Of a DNA stretch of 64,000 nucleotides, positions 1 to 8,088 are shown in pieces. Origin of the DNA: Algiphilus sp. (GTDB lineage Bacteria > Pseudomonadota > Gammaproteobacteria > Nevskiales > Nevskiaceae); contig NZ_JAGLEJ010000014.1 of the NCBI RefSeq assembly GCF_023145115.1, forward strand, positions 1 to 64,000. Reading direction: 5' to 3'. Each line of letters starts with the position of its first letter. Positions within the stretch are counted from its first letter, which is position 1. A model generated the notes under the pieces. The model worked only from the letters and a program-made list of their open reading frames with translations, was not told where the DNA came from and did no database searches. A program made the translations under genes and the position numbers.

Positions 1-23
1 TTCGAATCCCCTTGGGGACGCCA
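1..23 (+). tRNA. 3' end of a tRNA (truncated by window edge)
   Basis: The window opens with a T-loop (TTCGAAT), the 3' half of the T stem, the 3' acceptor strand, a G discriminator and an encoded CCA. A rho-independent terminator follows 13 bases later. The acceptor strand resembles tRNA-Glu, but the anticodon lies outside the window, so the isotype is not claimed. Confidence 0.8.
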
Positions 24-35
24 AAGCGGTACACC

Positions 36-68
36 GAAGCCCCGCCTCGTGCGGGGCTTCTTCGTTTC
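36..68 (+). terminator. Rho-independent terminator after the tRNA
   Basis: A perfect 10-bp stem (GAAGCCCCGC / GCGGGGCTTC, 36-45 and 51-60) closes a CTCGT loop and is followed by the T-rich tail TTCGTTTC. It sits just downstream of the plus-strand tRNA. Confidence 0.85.
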
Positions 69-142
69 GGGCGGGGTGCGTGACGGCGCGCGCGGCGTGA
101 TCGGGGCAGGGGAGCAGCCCGCTTCGGGCGGCGCAAACGAAA

Positions 143-163
143 ACGGGACCGCGAGGGTCCCGT
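143..163 (-). terminator. Terminator of the minus-strand tRNA-Glu
   Basis: ACGGGACC (143-150) pairs with GGTCCCGT (156-163). Read on the minus strand the hairpin follows tRNA-Glu and is followed by the T-rich run TTTTCGTTTG. Confidence 0.75.
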
Positions 164-176
164 ATCGATGATCGCT

Positions 177-252
177 TGGCGCTCCCACGGGGACTCGAAC
201 CCCGGTTTTCGCCGTGAGAGGGCGACGTCCTAGGCCGCTAGACGATGGGAGC
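177..252 (-). tRNA. tRNA-Glu (anticodon CUC)
   Basis: On the minus strand a 76-nt cloverleaf begins GCTCCCA and ends TGGGAGC-G-CCA, so the 7-bp acceptor stem is perfect and CCA is encoded. The anticodon arm carries CTC in a CCCTCTCACGG context, the counterpart of the E. coli tRNA-Glu arm with TTC. The T loop is TTCGAGT. It is convergent with the tRNA at the window edge and divergent from pcnB. Confidence 0.9.
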
Positions 253-278
253 GGAGGTCTTTGACCTACAATGGGCAC

Positions 279-308
279 ATTATGCGGCATTCGGTCGGCC
301 GCCGCCAA
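279..308 (-). promoter_or_regulatory. Possible sigma70 promoter for tRNA-Glu
   Basis: On the minus strand TTGGCG (303-308) is separated by 18 bases from CATAAT (279-284), leaving about 26 nt before the tRNA 5' end. It lies in the region between tRNA-Glu and pcnB. Confidence 0.4.
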
Positions 309-358
309 GTACTCGGCGCCATACAACACGACCGCCACCATTTCGAGGAAGGGTCACC

Positions 359-1651
359 ATCAGCGAGGCAGCACGTATCGCGCGCGAACACCACCCGGTT
401 TCGCGCAAGCTCATTTCCCCCGCGGCGCTGAAAGTGCTCTACACCCTCAACGAGGCGGGCTACTCGGCCTATCTCGTGGGCGGCGGCGTGCGCGACATCC
501 TGGCGGGCATCGAACCCAAGGACTTCGATGTGGCCACCGACGCGCACCCCGAGCAGGTGCGCGAGCTGTTCCGCAGCTGCCGGCTGGTGGGGCGCCGCTT
601 CGTCATCGCGCACGTGCGCTTCGGGCGCGAGGTCATCGAGGTGACCACCTTCCGGGGCGCGCTGACCGATTCGCACGAACGCGACGAGACCGGGCGCATC
701 CTGTCCGACAACGTCTACGGGTCCGACATCTGTGCCGACGCGCTGCGGCGCGACTTCACGGTCAACGGTCTCTACTACGACATCGCGGACTACAGCCTGC
801 TGGACTACGTCGGGGGCATCCAGGACATGCAGGCGCGGGCCATCCGGCTGATCGGTGATGCCGAGCTGCGCTACCGCGAGGATCCGGTGCGCATGCTGCG
901 CGCCGTGCGCATTGCCAACAAGCTCCAGTTCCACATGACGCCCGAGACGCGCGAGCCCATTCCGCGGCTGGCGTCGCTGCTCTGCGAAGTGCCGCCGGCG
1001 CGGCTGTTCGACGAGGTGCTCAAGCTGCTGCAGTGCCGGGATGCGGTGGCCAACTTCCAGGGCCTGGTCGAGACCGGTCTGCTCGCCGAGCTGTTCCCCG
1101 GCCTGCATGCCTGCATCGACGAGCCCGGCGTGCGCCCGCTCATCGATGCGGCGCTGGCCAACACCGCGCGTCGCATCGCCAACGATCAGCCGGTGACGCC
1201 GGCATTCCTGTTCGCGACGCTCCTGTGGCCGGTCGTGAGCCGGCTCGCGGCCCGGCACGAGGCGGAGGAGGACATGCCGCCGGCGGTCGCGCTGGGCACG
1301 GCGGCCGACCGCGTGCTCGGCGAGCAGGTCGAGCGCGTGGCGATTCCCAAGCGCTTCTCGGCGCCGGCGCGCGAGATCTGGATGATGCAGGGGCGCTTCG
1401 CGTTCCGCCGCGGTAAGCGCGCAGAGCGGCTGATGGGGCATCCGCGCTTCCGTGCGGCCTACGATTTCTACTGCCTGCGCGCGCAGGCCGGCGAGGCCGA
1501 TCCCGAGATCGCGCAGTGGTGGACCGAGGCGCAGTCGTCGCAGGATGCGCCGCCCCCGGCGCCGGCCGATGCCGCCGGCCCGCCGCGCCGGCGCCGTCGC
1601 AGGCGGCGCCGCAGCGGTGGCGGCAACGGGGCCGGCGACAGCGAGCAGTGA
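359..1651 (+). CDS. pcnB: Poly(A) polymerase I
   Basis: Adds 3' poly(A) tails to RNA and so promotes its decay. The class II CCA-adding/poly(A) polymerase fold is visible: GGGVRD near residues 40-45, the catalytic DFD near 55-57, and a C-terminal tail with about ten consecutive Arg. Homology begins at once with the PREQH-like segment typical of PcnB. No in-frame ATG, GTG or TTG lies between the ATG at 245, which is inside the opposite-strand tRNA-Glu, and well inside the nucleotidyltransferase domain. A strong Shine-Dalgarno (AGGAAGGG, 346-353) sits 5 nt before an in-frame ATC at 359, so AUC initiation is proposed (E. coli pcnB uses AUU). It overlaps folK by 4 nt. Product certain, start inferred. 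Confidence 0.9.
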   Translation: MSEAARIAREHHPVSRKLISPAALKVLYTLNEAGYSAYLVGGGVRDILAGIEPKDFDVATDAHPEQVRELFRSCRLVGRRFVIAHVRFGREVIEVTTFRGALTDSHERDETGRILSDNVYGSDICADALRRDFTVNGLYYDIADYSLLDYVGGIQDMQARAIRLIGDAELRYREDPVRMLRAVRIANKLQFHMTPETREPIPRLASLLCEVPPARLFDEVLKLLQCRDAVANFQGLVETGLLAELFPGLHACIDEPGVRPLIDAALANTARRIANDQPVTPAFLFATLLWPVVSRLAARHEAEEDMPPAVALGTAADRVLGEQVERVAIPKRFSAPAREIWMMQGRFAFRRGKRAERLMGHPRFRAAYDFYCLRAQAGEADPEIAQWWTEAQSSQDAPPPAPADAAGPPRRRRRRRRRSGGGNGAGDSEQ

Positions 1652-2157
1652 CCGACGCGGCGCATCCGCCGGTGCGCGCGGCGGTCGCGATCGGCGCCAA
1701 CATCGGCGATCCGGCGGCACAGGTCGGCGCCGCGCTCGACGCGCTGGCGCAGCTGCCCGATACCCGCCTGACCGCGCGCTCGGCGCTCTACCGGAGCGCC
1801 GCCATGGGACCGCCGCAGCCCGACTACTGCAATGCCGTCTGCCTGCTGAGCACGGCGCTGTCCGCCCATGCGCTGCTGGCCGCGTGTCACCGCATCGAGC
1901 ACGCGGCGGGGCGCCGGCGGACCGACGCCCGCTGGCTGCCGCGGGAGCTCGATCTCGACGTTCTGGTCTACGGCGATGGCGTCTTCGACGAGCCGGGCCT
2001 GCGCGTGCCGCATCCGGGCGTGAGCGAGCGTAACTTCGTGCTGGTGCCGCTGGCCGAGATCGCACCCGATCTCGTTATCCCCGGGCACGGTCCGGTGGCG
2101 GCGCTGGCGGACCGCTGCGGGCGCGACGGTCTGGCGCTGTGGGGTGCATTACCATGA
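1648..2157 (+). CDS. folK: HPPK, 6-hydroxymethyl-dihydropterin pyrophosphokinase
   Basis: Transfers pyrophosphate from ATP to 6-hydroxymethyl-7,8-dihydropterin in folate synthesis. The 169-aa protein has the HPPK order: an IGANIGD start of the domain, RSALYRS, the PQPDYCNAV substrate segment, RELDLDVLVYG with the catalytic acidic residues, and VPHPG..ERNFVLVPL. The GTG start overlaps the pcnB stop (GTGA), indicating translational coupling. pcnB-folK-panB is a standard gammaproteobacterial order. Confidence 0.95.
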   Translation: MTDAAHPPVRAAVAIGANIGDPAAQVGAALDALAQLPDTRLTARSALYRSAAMGPPQPDYCNAVCLLSTALSAHALLAACHRIEHAAGRRRTDARWLPRELDLDVLVYGDGVFDEPGLRVPHPGVSERNFVLVPLAEIAPDLVIPGHGPVAALADRCGRDGLALWGALP

Positions 2158-2185
2158 GCGCCCGACGCCAGCGGAGCCCGATGCC

Positions 2186-3001
2186 GTGAACGCCCAGTCG
2201 CCCGTGAACCTGTCCGTGCTGCGCGCCATGAGCGCCGAGAAGCAGCGCATCGCCTGCCTGACCGCCTACGACGCCAGCTTCGCGTCGGTCATGGATGCGG
2301 CCGGAGTCGATCTGGTGCTGGTCGGCGACTCGCTGGGCATGGTGATCCAGGGGCGCGGCGCCACCACTGCCGTGACGCTCGACGACATCGCCTATCACTC
2401 GCGCTACGTCGCGCCGGCGCTGTCGCGCGCCTTCCTGGTCGCGGACATGCCCTTCCTGTCCTACGCCACTCGCTCGCGTGCGCTCGACGCCGCGCAGCGC
2501 CTGATGCAGGAAGGCGGTGCCGCCATGGTCAAGCTCGAGGGCGGTCGCGAGCAGGCGCGGATCGTCGAATTCCTGAGCGAGCGGGGCGTGCCGGTGTGCG
2601 CGCATCTCGGCCTGCAGCCCCAGCTCATCCACAAGATGGGGCGCTTCCGGGTGCAGGGGCGCGAGGCCGCCTCCGCCGACGCCATGCGCCGCGACGCGCG
2701 CGTGCTGGAGGACGCCGGCGCCGACATGCTGCTACTCGAATGCGTGCCGGCGGCGCTGGGCGCGAGCATCACCGAAGCCGCCGGCGTGCCGGTCATCGGC
2801 ATCGGGGCGGGCGGCGATGTCGACGGTCAGATCCTCGTCATGCACGACATGCTGGGGGTATCGCCGCAGGCGCGCAGCGGCCGCCCGCCGCGCTTCGTGC
2901 GCAACTTCATGGACGGCCAGCCCGACATCGAGAGCGCCTTCCGGGCGTATGTCGAGGCGGTCAAGAGCGGGGCCTACCCCGCCGCCGAGCACTGCTTCTA
3001 G
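2186..3001 (+). CDS. panB: 3-methyl-2-oxobutanoate hydroxymethyltransferase
   Basis: First committed enzyme of pantothenate synthesis: 5,10-methylene-THF plus 2-oxoisovalerate gives ketopantoate. Family hallmarks seen are TAYDASFA, LVGDSLGMV, MVKLEGG, HLGLQPQ and VIGIGAG. The GTG at 2186 is chosen because a GGAG lies about 10 nt upstream and it gives a normal length (271 aa). An in-frame ATG at 2144 inside folK would add 14 residues before the conserved region. panC follows after 9 nt. Confidence 0.93.
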   Translation: MNAQSPVNLSVLRAMSAEKQRIACLTAYDASFASVMDAAGVDLVLVGDSLGMVIQGRGATTAVTLDDIAYHSRYVAPALSRAFLVADMPFLSYATRSRALDAAQRLMQEGGAAMVKLEGGREQARIVEFLSERGVPVCAHLGLQPQLIHKMGRFRVQGREAASADAMRRDARVLEDAGADMLLLECVPAALGASITEAAGVPVIGIGAGGDVDGQILVMHDMLGVSPQARSGRPPRFVRNFMDGQPDIESAFRAYVEAVKSGAYPAAEHCF

Positions 3002-3010
3002 GCAGGCGCG

Positions 3011-3850
3011 TTGGAGATCCTCGAGCGCATCGACGCCCTTCGCGCCTGGCGCGGCCGGCAGCGCGACGCCGGCCTGCGCGTGGCCCTGGTTCCCACCATG
3101 GGGAATCTCCATGCCGGTCATCTGGCGCTGCTCGACACGGCGCGTGCGCATGCCGACATCATCATCGCCAGCATCTTCGTCAATCCGCTGCAGTTCGGGC
3201 CCGGCGAGGATTTCGATCGCTACCCGCGCACCTTCGAGGACGACGTCGCGGCGCTGTCCGGCGCCGGCTGCGCGGCCGTGTTCGCGCCCGGCGAGGCCAC
3301 GCTCTACCCGCACGGCCGTCACATCACGCAGGTCTGCGTGCCCGATCTCGGCAACCTGCTCTGCGGCGAGGATCGGCCCGGACACTTCGACGGCGTGACC
3401 ACCGTGGTCTCGCTGCTGTTCCACCTCGTGGAGCCCGACGTCGCGGTGTTCGGCGAGAAGGACTACCAGCAGCTGCAGATCATCCGCCGCATGGTGCGCG
3501 ACCTGCACATGCCGGTCGCGGTGCACGGGCATCCGATCGCGCGCGACAGCGATGGGCTGGCGCTGTCATCGCGCAACCAGTATCTGGATGCCGCGCAGCG
3601 CGAACGGGCGCCGGCGCTGTACGCAACCCTGCGCGAGGCGGCCGCAGCGCTGCGGGCCGGCGAGCGCGATCCGGCCGCGCTGGAGGCGCGCGGCATGGCG
3701 GCGCTGCGCACCGCGGGCTTCCAGCCGGTGTATCTGCGCGTCCTCGATCCGGCGCTGGGTCCGCCGCAGCTGCCCGGCGAGGTGGTGATCGCCGCCGCGG
3801 CGCGGCTCGGCAGCACCCGCCTCATCGACAATATCCGGGTGGTTGTGTGA
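3011..3850 (+). CDS. panC: Pantothenate synthetase
   Basis: ATP-dependent ligation of pantoate and beta-alanine. The 279-aa protein has the nucleotidyltransferase signatures PTMGNLHAGHL (HxGH), SIFVNPLQFGP, GEKDYQQL and SSRNQYL. The start codon is TTG. It lies 9 nt after panB and is probably cotranscribed with it. panD, which supplies beta-alanine, follows after a gap with its own likely promoter. Confidence 0.94.
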   Translation: MEILERIDALRAWRGRQRDAGLRVALVPTMGNLHAGHLALLDTARAHADIIIASIFVNPLQFGPGEDFDRYPRTFEDDVAALSGAGCAAVFAPGEATLYPHGRHITQVCVPDLGNLLCGEDRPGHFDGVTTVVSLLFHLVEPDVAVFGEKDYQQLQIIRRMVRDLHMPVAVHGHPIARDSDGLALSSRNQYLDAAQRERAPALYATLREAAAALRAGERDPAALEARGMAALRTAGFQPVYLRVLDPALGPPQLPGEVVIAAAARLGSTRLIDNIRVVV

Positions 3851-3858
3851 CACCAAGG

Positions 3859-3887
3859 TTGCTGCGCGCCGTCCGGATAGCTACACT
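3859..3887 (+). promoter_or_regulatory. Sigma70-type promoter for panD
   Basis: TTGCTG (3859-3864) and TACACT (3882-3887) are separated by exactly 17 bases, starting 8 nt after the panC stop. This would transcribe panD and the following genes apart from panBC, with a leader of about 140 nt that contains both copies of the 25-bp repeat. Confidence 0.55.
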
Positions 3888-3927
3888 TTCGCCCGCCTCT
3901 TGGCCCCCGAAGCGGGGCCCGTCGCGT

Positions 3928-3952
3928 GGGTGCATGTCTTAGTGGGCCACCC
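3928..3952 (+). repeat. 25-bp direct repeat, copy 1
   Basis: The copy begins GGGTGCATGTCTT and ends GTGGGCCACCC. It matches 3982-4006 at 24 of 25 positions. The ends GGGTG/CACCC are complementary, so each copy could form a small hairpin. It lies in the presumed panD leader. I do not recognise it as a known riboswitch or repeat family. Confidence 0.8.
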
Positions 3953-3981
3953 GTATCGAGAAACGTTGCGCGGAAAGCTCA

Positions 3982-4006
3982 GGGTGCATGTCTTGGTGGG
4001 CCACCC
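3982..4006 (+). repeat. 25-bp direct repeat, copy 2
   Basis: Second copy, offset 54 bp from the first, with one A-to-G change in the middle. It ends 27 nt before the panD start codon. Confidence 0.8.
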
Positions 4007-4033
4007 CTTTCCGATTTCCCGAACTCCGACGCC

Positions 4034-4414
4034 ATGCAATTGACCCTTCTCAAGGCCAAGCTCCACAAGGCCTGCGTTACGCATGCCGAGCTTGACTACG
4101 ACGGTTCCTGCGCCATTGACGGCGAGCTGCTCGACGCCGCTGGCATTCTCGAATTCGAACAGATCGATATCTACGACATCGCCAATGGCGAGCGTTTCAC
4201 GACCTACGCCATCCGGGCCGAGCCCGGCTCGCGCGTGATATCGATCAACGGCGCCGCCGCGCACAAGGCGCGGGTCGGTGATCGCGTCATCATCTGCGCC
4301 TTCGGCCAGATGGAGGCGGGCAGCGCGCGCAACTTCAAGCCGCGCCTGCTCTACCTCGACGAGGCTAACCGCGTCGTGCGTACCGCCAACACCATCCCCG
4401 TCCAGGCCGCTTGA
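4034..4414 (+). CDS. panD: Aspartate 1-decarboxylase
   Basis: Makes beta-alanine for pantothenate. The 126-aa length is typical for the pyruvoyl enzyme. The self-cleavage site YDGSC is present: Gly24-Ser25 would give the beta chain and a pyruvoyl-capped alpha chain. Lys9 and the NGERF segment match the active site. ATG 4034 is chosen because homology starts there ([13 protein letters not shown]); upstream in-frame codons run through the repeat region. The stop overlaps the next gene's TTG start. Confidence 0.96.
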   Translation: MQLTLLKAKLHKACVTHAELDYDGSCAIDGELLDAAGILEFEQIDIYDIANGERFTTYAIRAEPGSRVISINGAAAHKARVGDRVIICAFGQMEAGSARNFKPRLLYLDEANRVVRTANTIPVQAA

Positions 4415-5052
4415 CGCGGCCGGGGCCGGCGGGCGGCGAACCCCGCGCGCTGTTCCCGACGCTGATCTACGACGCGGCGCTCGGCGCGCGCGGCATGCGC
4501 GCGCTGAACCGCGATCTGGCCGCCGAGGCGCGCCAGATCGAGGCCGGTGATGAAGCCGGCCAGGCTTGGTCGGCCGAGCGCTATCCCGGCGGCTACACCA
4601 GCTACGGCTCGCTCGACCAGTTGCAGCGCATGGCGCCCTCGGTCATGCGGCTGGAGCGCTACCTGACCCGGCACGCGCTGCGCTTCGCCGAGTCGCTGCA
4701 CTGGGATCTGCGCGGCCGCTCGCTGGTGATGAGCGACTGCTGGGTCAGCATCATGGGCGAGGGCTGCGGTCACCCCGGCCATCTGCATCCGCTCGCCGTG
4801 ATCAGTGGCACCTACTACGCCGAGGCGCCGCGCGGCACCTCGGGTCTGCGCTTCGAGGATCCGCGGCTGGCGTCCTTCATGGCCGCGCCCCCGCGCCGCG
4901 CCGACGCCCCGGAGGCCATGCGCCCGCACGTGCTGCTGCCGGCGCGCGAGGGCCGGCTCTACCTGTTCGAGAGCTGGCTGCGCCACGAGGTGCCGCCCAA
5001 TCCGGTCGAGGACGAGCGCATCAGCTTCAGCTTCAACTTCGTCTGGGAATAG
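4411..5052 (+). CDS. 2OG-Fe(II) oxygenase-like protein (TIGR02466-like)
   Basis: A 213-aa protein resembling the uncharacterised TIGR02466 family, thought to have a double-stranded beta-helix 2-oxoglutarate/Fe(II) oxygenase fold. It begins with [10 protein letters not shown] His-rich [17 protein letters not shown] segment near residue 120 and a late [12 protein letters not shown] segment could supply the metal ligands, followed by R-I-S-F-S-F-N-F typical of a closing strand. The TTG start overlaps the panD stop (TTGA), so the two are coupled. Substrate is unknown; pantothenate context alone does not define it. Confidence 0.65.
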   Translation: MTRPGPAGGEPRALFPTLIYDAALGARGMRALNRDLAAEARQIEAGDEAGQAWSAERYPGGYTSYGSLDQLQRMAPSVMRLERYLTRHALRFAESLHWDLRGRSLVMSDCWVSIMGEGCGHPGHLHPLAVISGTYYAEAPRGTSGLRFEDPRLASFMAAPPRRADAPEAMRPHVLLPAREGRLYLFESWLRHEVPPNPVEDERISFSFNFVWE

Positions 5053-5101
5053 CGGGCGCGGCTGCGGCTACACTGGCCCGGTGACCCCGCCGGAAGCCAC
5101 C

Positions 5102-6736
5102 ATGCCGCCCGTTCCCGAACGCGACGACGCGCTGCGTGCAGCGCGCGATGCCCTCGCGGCCCGCTCGCTGCTCGATCTCTTCGCCGATGACACCGGCCGT
5201 GCCGAACGCTATCGCCTGCACGCCGCCGGCATCACCTACAGTTACGCCAAGCAGCGGCTCGACGACGCCGCCATGCGCGCGCTGCTGGACTTTGCATCCG
5301 GCGTGGGGCTGGAGGGGCGCATCGCCGCGCTGTTCGCGGGCGAGGCGGTGAACAACACCGAGAACCGGGCGGCCCTGCACATGGCGCTGCGCGCGCCGGC
5401 CGGGGAGGCATGGCGCGCGCGCGGCGAAATCGTGGACGGCGAGGTGGTCGCGACCCGCGAGCGCTTCCTCGACTTCGCCGAGGCAGTGCGCGACGGCCGC
5501 ATCGCGGCTGCCGATGGCGGCGCCTTCACCGACGTCGTCAACATCGGTATCGGCGGGTCCGATCTGGGGCCGCGCATGGTCTGCGCAGCCATGGCCGCGC
5601 GCGCGGACGGACCGCGTACGCACTTCATCGCCAATGTCGATGCCGCCGAGCGCGAGGCGGTGCTGGCGCGCTGCGATCCGGCGCGCACCCTGGTCATCGT
5701 GACCTCCAAGACCTTCACCACCCAGGAGACCATGGCCAATGCGCGCTCGACGCGCCGCTGGCTGGTCGACGCGCTGGGCGAGGCGGCGGTATCGGCGCAG
5801 TTCGCGGCGGTATCGACCAATGTGGACGGCGCCGGTGCATTCGGGGTCGACCCCGACCGGGTCTTCGGGTTCTGGGACTGGGTCGGCGGGCGGTACTCGC
5901 TGTGGTCGGCGGTGGGGCTGCCCATCGCGCTGGCGATCGGGCGCGCCGGTTTCGAGGCGCTGATGGCCGGCGCCCGCGCCATGGACGCGCACTTCCGCGA
6001 CGCGCCGCCGGCCGAGAACCTGCCGGTGCTGATGGGACTGGTCGGGGTCTGGAACCGCAACCTGCTCGGCGGCGAGAGCCAGGTGGTCGTGCCGTATGCG
6101 CAGCGGCTGGTGCACTTCGTCGGCTGGCTGCAGCAGCTGGAGATGGAGTCCAACGGCAAGGCCGTGACGCGCGACGGCCGGCCGGTATCGGGCGCCACCA
6201 CGCCGGCGCTGTGGGGCGACGTCGGCACCAACGCCCAGCACGCCTTCTTCCAGATGCTGCACCAGGGGCCGGTGGCGCATCCGGTCGATTTCATCGCCGT
6301 GCTCCGCGCCGACCACGACGACGCCGAGCAGCAGCGCCTGTTGCTGGCCAACTGCTTCGCGCAGTCGGCGGCCCTGATGCGCGGGCGCGATGTCGCCACC
6401 GTCGAGGCCGAGCTGCAGGCCGGCGGCATGACCGAGGCGGAGGCGCGCGCCGCGGCGCCGCATCGAGTCTTCTCCGGCAACCGGCCGTCCGCCACGCTGC
6501 TGCTGGCGCGGCTGGACGCGCATCACCTGGGCGCCCTGCTGGCGGCCTACGAACACCGCACCTACGTGCAGAGCGTGCTCTGGGGCATCAATGCCTTCGA
6601 TCAGTGGGGTGTCGAGCTGGGCAAGCGCCTGGCCAGGGACGTGGACGCGCTGCTGCAGGGCGGGGCGGACGAGGCGGGATCCATGGACCCGGACACCGCT
6701 GCGCTGGTTCAGCTGGCGCTCAAGCAGGCGCGCTAG
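5102..6736 (+). CDS. pgi: Glucose-6-phosphate isomerase
   Basis: Interconverts glucose-6-phosphate and fructose-6-phosphate. The 544-aa protein carries VNIGIGGSDLGPRMV, TSKTFTTQETMANA, the GGRYSLWSAVGLPIA signature, GGESQVVVPYAQRL and GVELGKRLA near the C terminus. ATG 5102 has GGAAG 5 nt upstream; an in-frame GTG at 5081 is an alternative. A TACACT -10-like hexamer lies at 5069-5074 without a clear -35. Following panD, pgi matches Pseudomonas gene order. Confidence 0.95.
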   Translation: MPPVPERDDALRAARDALAARSLLDLFADDTGRAERYRLHAAGITYSYAKQRLDDAAMRALLDFASGVGLEGRIAALFAGEAVNNTENRAALHMALRAPAGEAWRARGEIVDGEVVATRERFLDFAEAVRDGRIAAADGGAFTDVVNIGIGGSDLGPRMVCAAMAARADGPRTHFIANVDAAEREAVLARCDPARTLVIVTSKTFTTQETMANARSTRRWLVDALGEAAVSAQFAAVSTNVDGAGAFGVDPDRVFGFWDWVGGRYSLWSAVGLPIALAIGRAGFEALMAGARAMDAHFRDAPPAENLPVLMGLVGVWNRNLLGGESQVVVPYAQRLVHFVGWLQQLEMESNGKAVTRDGRPVSGATTPALWGDVGTNAQHAFFQMLHQGPVAHPVDFIAVLRADHDDAEQQRLLLANCFAQSAALMRGRDVATVEAELQAGGMTEAEARAAAPHRVFSGNRPSATLLLARLDAHHLGALLAAYEHRTYVQSVLWGINAFDQWGVELGKRLARDVDALLQGGADEAGSMDPDTAALVQLALKQAR

Positions 6737-6774
6737 CCTGTCGTGGCATATCGAAACGTTTAGGGAGAAGAATC

Positions 6775-7161
6775 ATGCAACGCCTGCTTCGAACCGCGGT
6801 CGTGCCGTTCCTCGCGCTGGTCTTCTGCTTCCAGGGTGTCGCGGCGGCGGCCGCCGCCGGCAGCGTCACCGGCACCGAGGCCATGCTGGCCGGCGATGCG
6901 CCCGCCGCCGATGCGCGTGCCACCGTCCAGGCGCAGCTGGCGCGCGACGATGTGCGCGCGCAGATGGCCGCCATGGGTGTCGATCCCGACATGGCCGCCG
7001 AGCGCGTCGCGACGCTCTCGGACGCCGAGGTGCAGAAGCTGGCCGGCAACATCGAGTCGGCGCCGGCCGGCGGCGACGTGCTCGCGGTCGTGGGCATCGT
7101 CTTCGTCGTGCTGCTGATCCTCGAGGCCGCCGGCGTGACCGATATCTTCAAGTCGATCTAG
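6775..7161 (+). CDS. PA2779-like small membrane protein
   Basis: A 128-aa protein of unknown function. It has an N-terminal signal/TM segment (VVPFLALVFCFQGVAAAAAA), a hydrophilic middle with an AQLARDDVRAQMAAMGVDP..AAERVATLSDAEV pattern, and a C-terminal TM helix (VLAVVGIVFVVLLILEAAGV) ending TDIFKSI. This matches the layout of the PA2779 family. AGGGAGAAG sits 4 nt before the ATG. The next gene starts 1 nt after its stop, so the pair is almost certainly one operon. Confidence 0.72.
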   Translation: MQRLLRTAVVPFLALVFCFQGVAAAAAAGSVTGTEAMLAGDAPAADARATVQAQLARDDVRAQMAAMGVDPDMAAERVATLSDAEVQKLAGNIESAPAGGDVLAVVGIVFVVLLILEAAGVTDIFKSI

Positions 7162-7162
7162 C

Positions 7163-8005
7163 GTGTCCGTTCGTGGCGCCGCGGCGGTGGTCGCCGCGGC
7201 GCTCGGGCTGACCGGTTGCCTGGGCGGCGCACCGCCGCTGGGCAGCGTCATCGACCGCGCGCCGGTCGAGCTGGTGGGCACGCCCTTCCACCCGCAGACC
7301 GCGCTGCAGTGCGGCCCTGCGGCGCTCGCCACCGTGCTGGAGGACAGCGGCGTGCGCGGGGCGGGGCCGGAAGCGCTGTCCGATCGCCTGTTCCTGCCCG
7401 AGCGCGGCGGCAGCCTGCAGGCCGAGATGCTGGCCACGGCCCGCCACCACGGCCGCGTGCCGGTGCGGCTGGCGGGCAACATGCAGGCCATCGCCGACGC
7501 GCTGGCCGGCGGCGATCCGGTGCTGGTGCTGCAGAACCTTGGCACGCCGTGGACCCCGGTCTGGCACTACGCGGTGGTGGTGGCGCTGCGCCCGGACGCG
7601 GAGACCGTGATCCTGCGGTCGGGTCGCGAGCGACGCCGCCACGAGCCGGCCGGGGACTTCATGCGCAGCTGGTCGCTGGCCGGACGCTGGGCCTTCGTCG
7701 CGGCGCCGCCGGAGCGGATCCCGGCGTTCGCCGACCTCCGCGGCTGGCTGACTGCCGCCGCCCCGGCGGAAAGCGCCGGGCAGCTCGATCTGGCGCTCGC
7801 CGCCTACGATGCCGCGGTCGCGCGATGGCCGGAAGCGGCGCTGGCACACGCCGCGCGCGGCAACGCGCTGCACGCACGCGGCGACGTGACGGCCGCGCGT
7901 GCGGCCTGGCGCGCCGCGCTCGAGCGGGACCCCGACCTGAAGGCCGTCCGCGACAATCTCGCGGCCACGGCGGACGGGTCTCCGGAGCCGACCGGCGGGA
8001 TGTGA
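7163..8005 (+). CDS. PA2778-like C39-type cysteine peptidase lipoprotein with TPR
   Basis: A 280-aa predicted lipoprotein (lipobox LTGC) starting at GTG. The N-terminal half looks like a papain-fold C39-type peptidase: TALQCGPAAL with the candidate catalytic Cys near residue 53, and VWHYAVVVAL with the candidate His. The C-terminal third is TPR-like (QLDLALAAYDAAVARWPEAALAHAARGNALHARGD). It pairs with the PA2779-like gene as in other gammaproteobacteria. Substrate is unknown; C39 relatives process leader peptides, but no leader-bearing peptide gene is seen nearby. Confidence 0.72.
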   Translation: MSVRGAAAVVAAALGLTGCLGGAPPLGSVIDRAPVELVGTPFHPQTALQCGPAALATVLEDSGVRGAGPEALSDRLFLPERGGSLQAEMLATARHHGRVPVRLAGNMQAIADALAGGDPVLVLQNLGTPWTPVWHYAVVVALRPDAETVILRSGRERRRHEPAGDFMRSWSLAGRWAFVAAPPERIPAFADLRGWLTAAAPAESAGQLDLALAAYDAAVARWPEAALAHAARGNALHARGDVTAARAAWRAALERDPDLKAVRDNLAATADGSPEPTGGM

Positions 8006-8088
8006 AAGCGCGGCCGCTTGTCTATACTCGCGCGCCTCATTCGCTTCGCCACGACGCGCCGCGCGCTGAAAAGGCGCCCGGCCTGCAC

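Noticed and set aside
1591..1640. Arg-run at the end of pcnB as a possible frameshift or repeat expansion
   Set aside because: Basic C-terminal tails are usual in PcnB, and the frame continues cleanly to the folK overlap.
3843..4043. 66-codon frame between panC and panD with repeated VHVLVGHP
   Set aside because: It overlaps the panC stop, the panD promoter and the panD start, has no RBS, and is explained by the DNA direct repeat.
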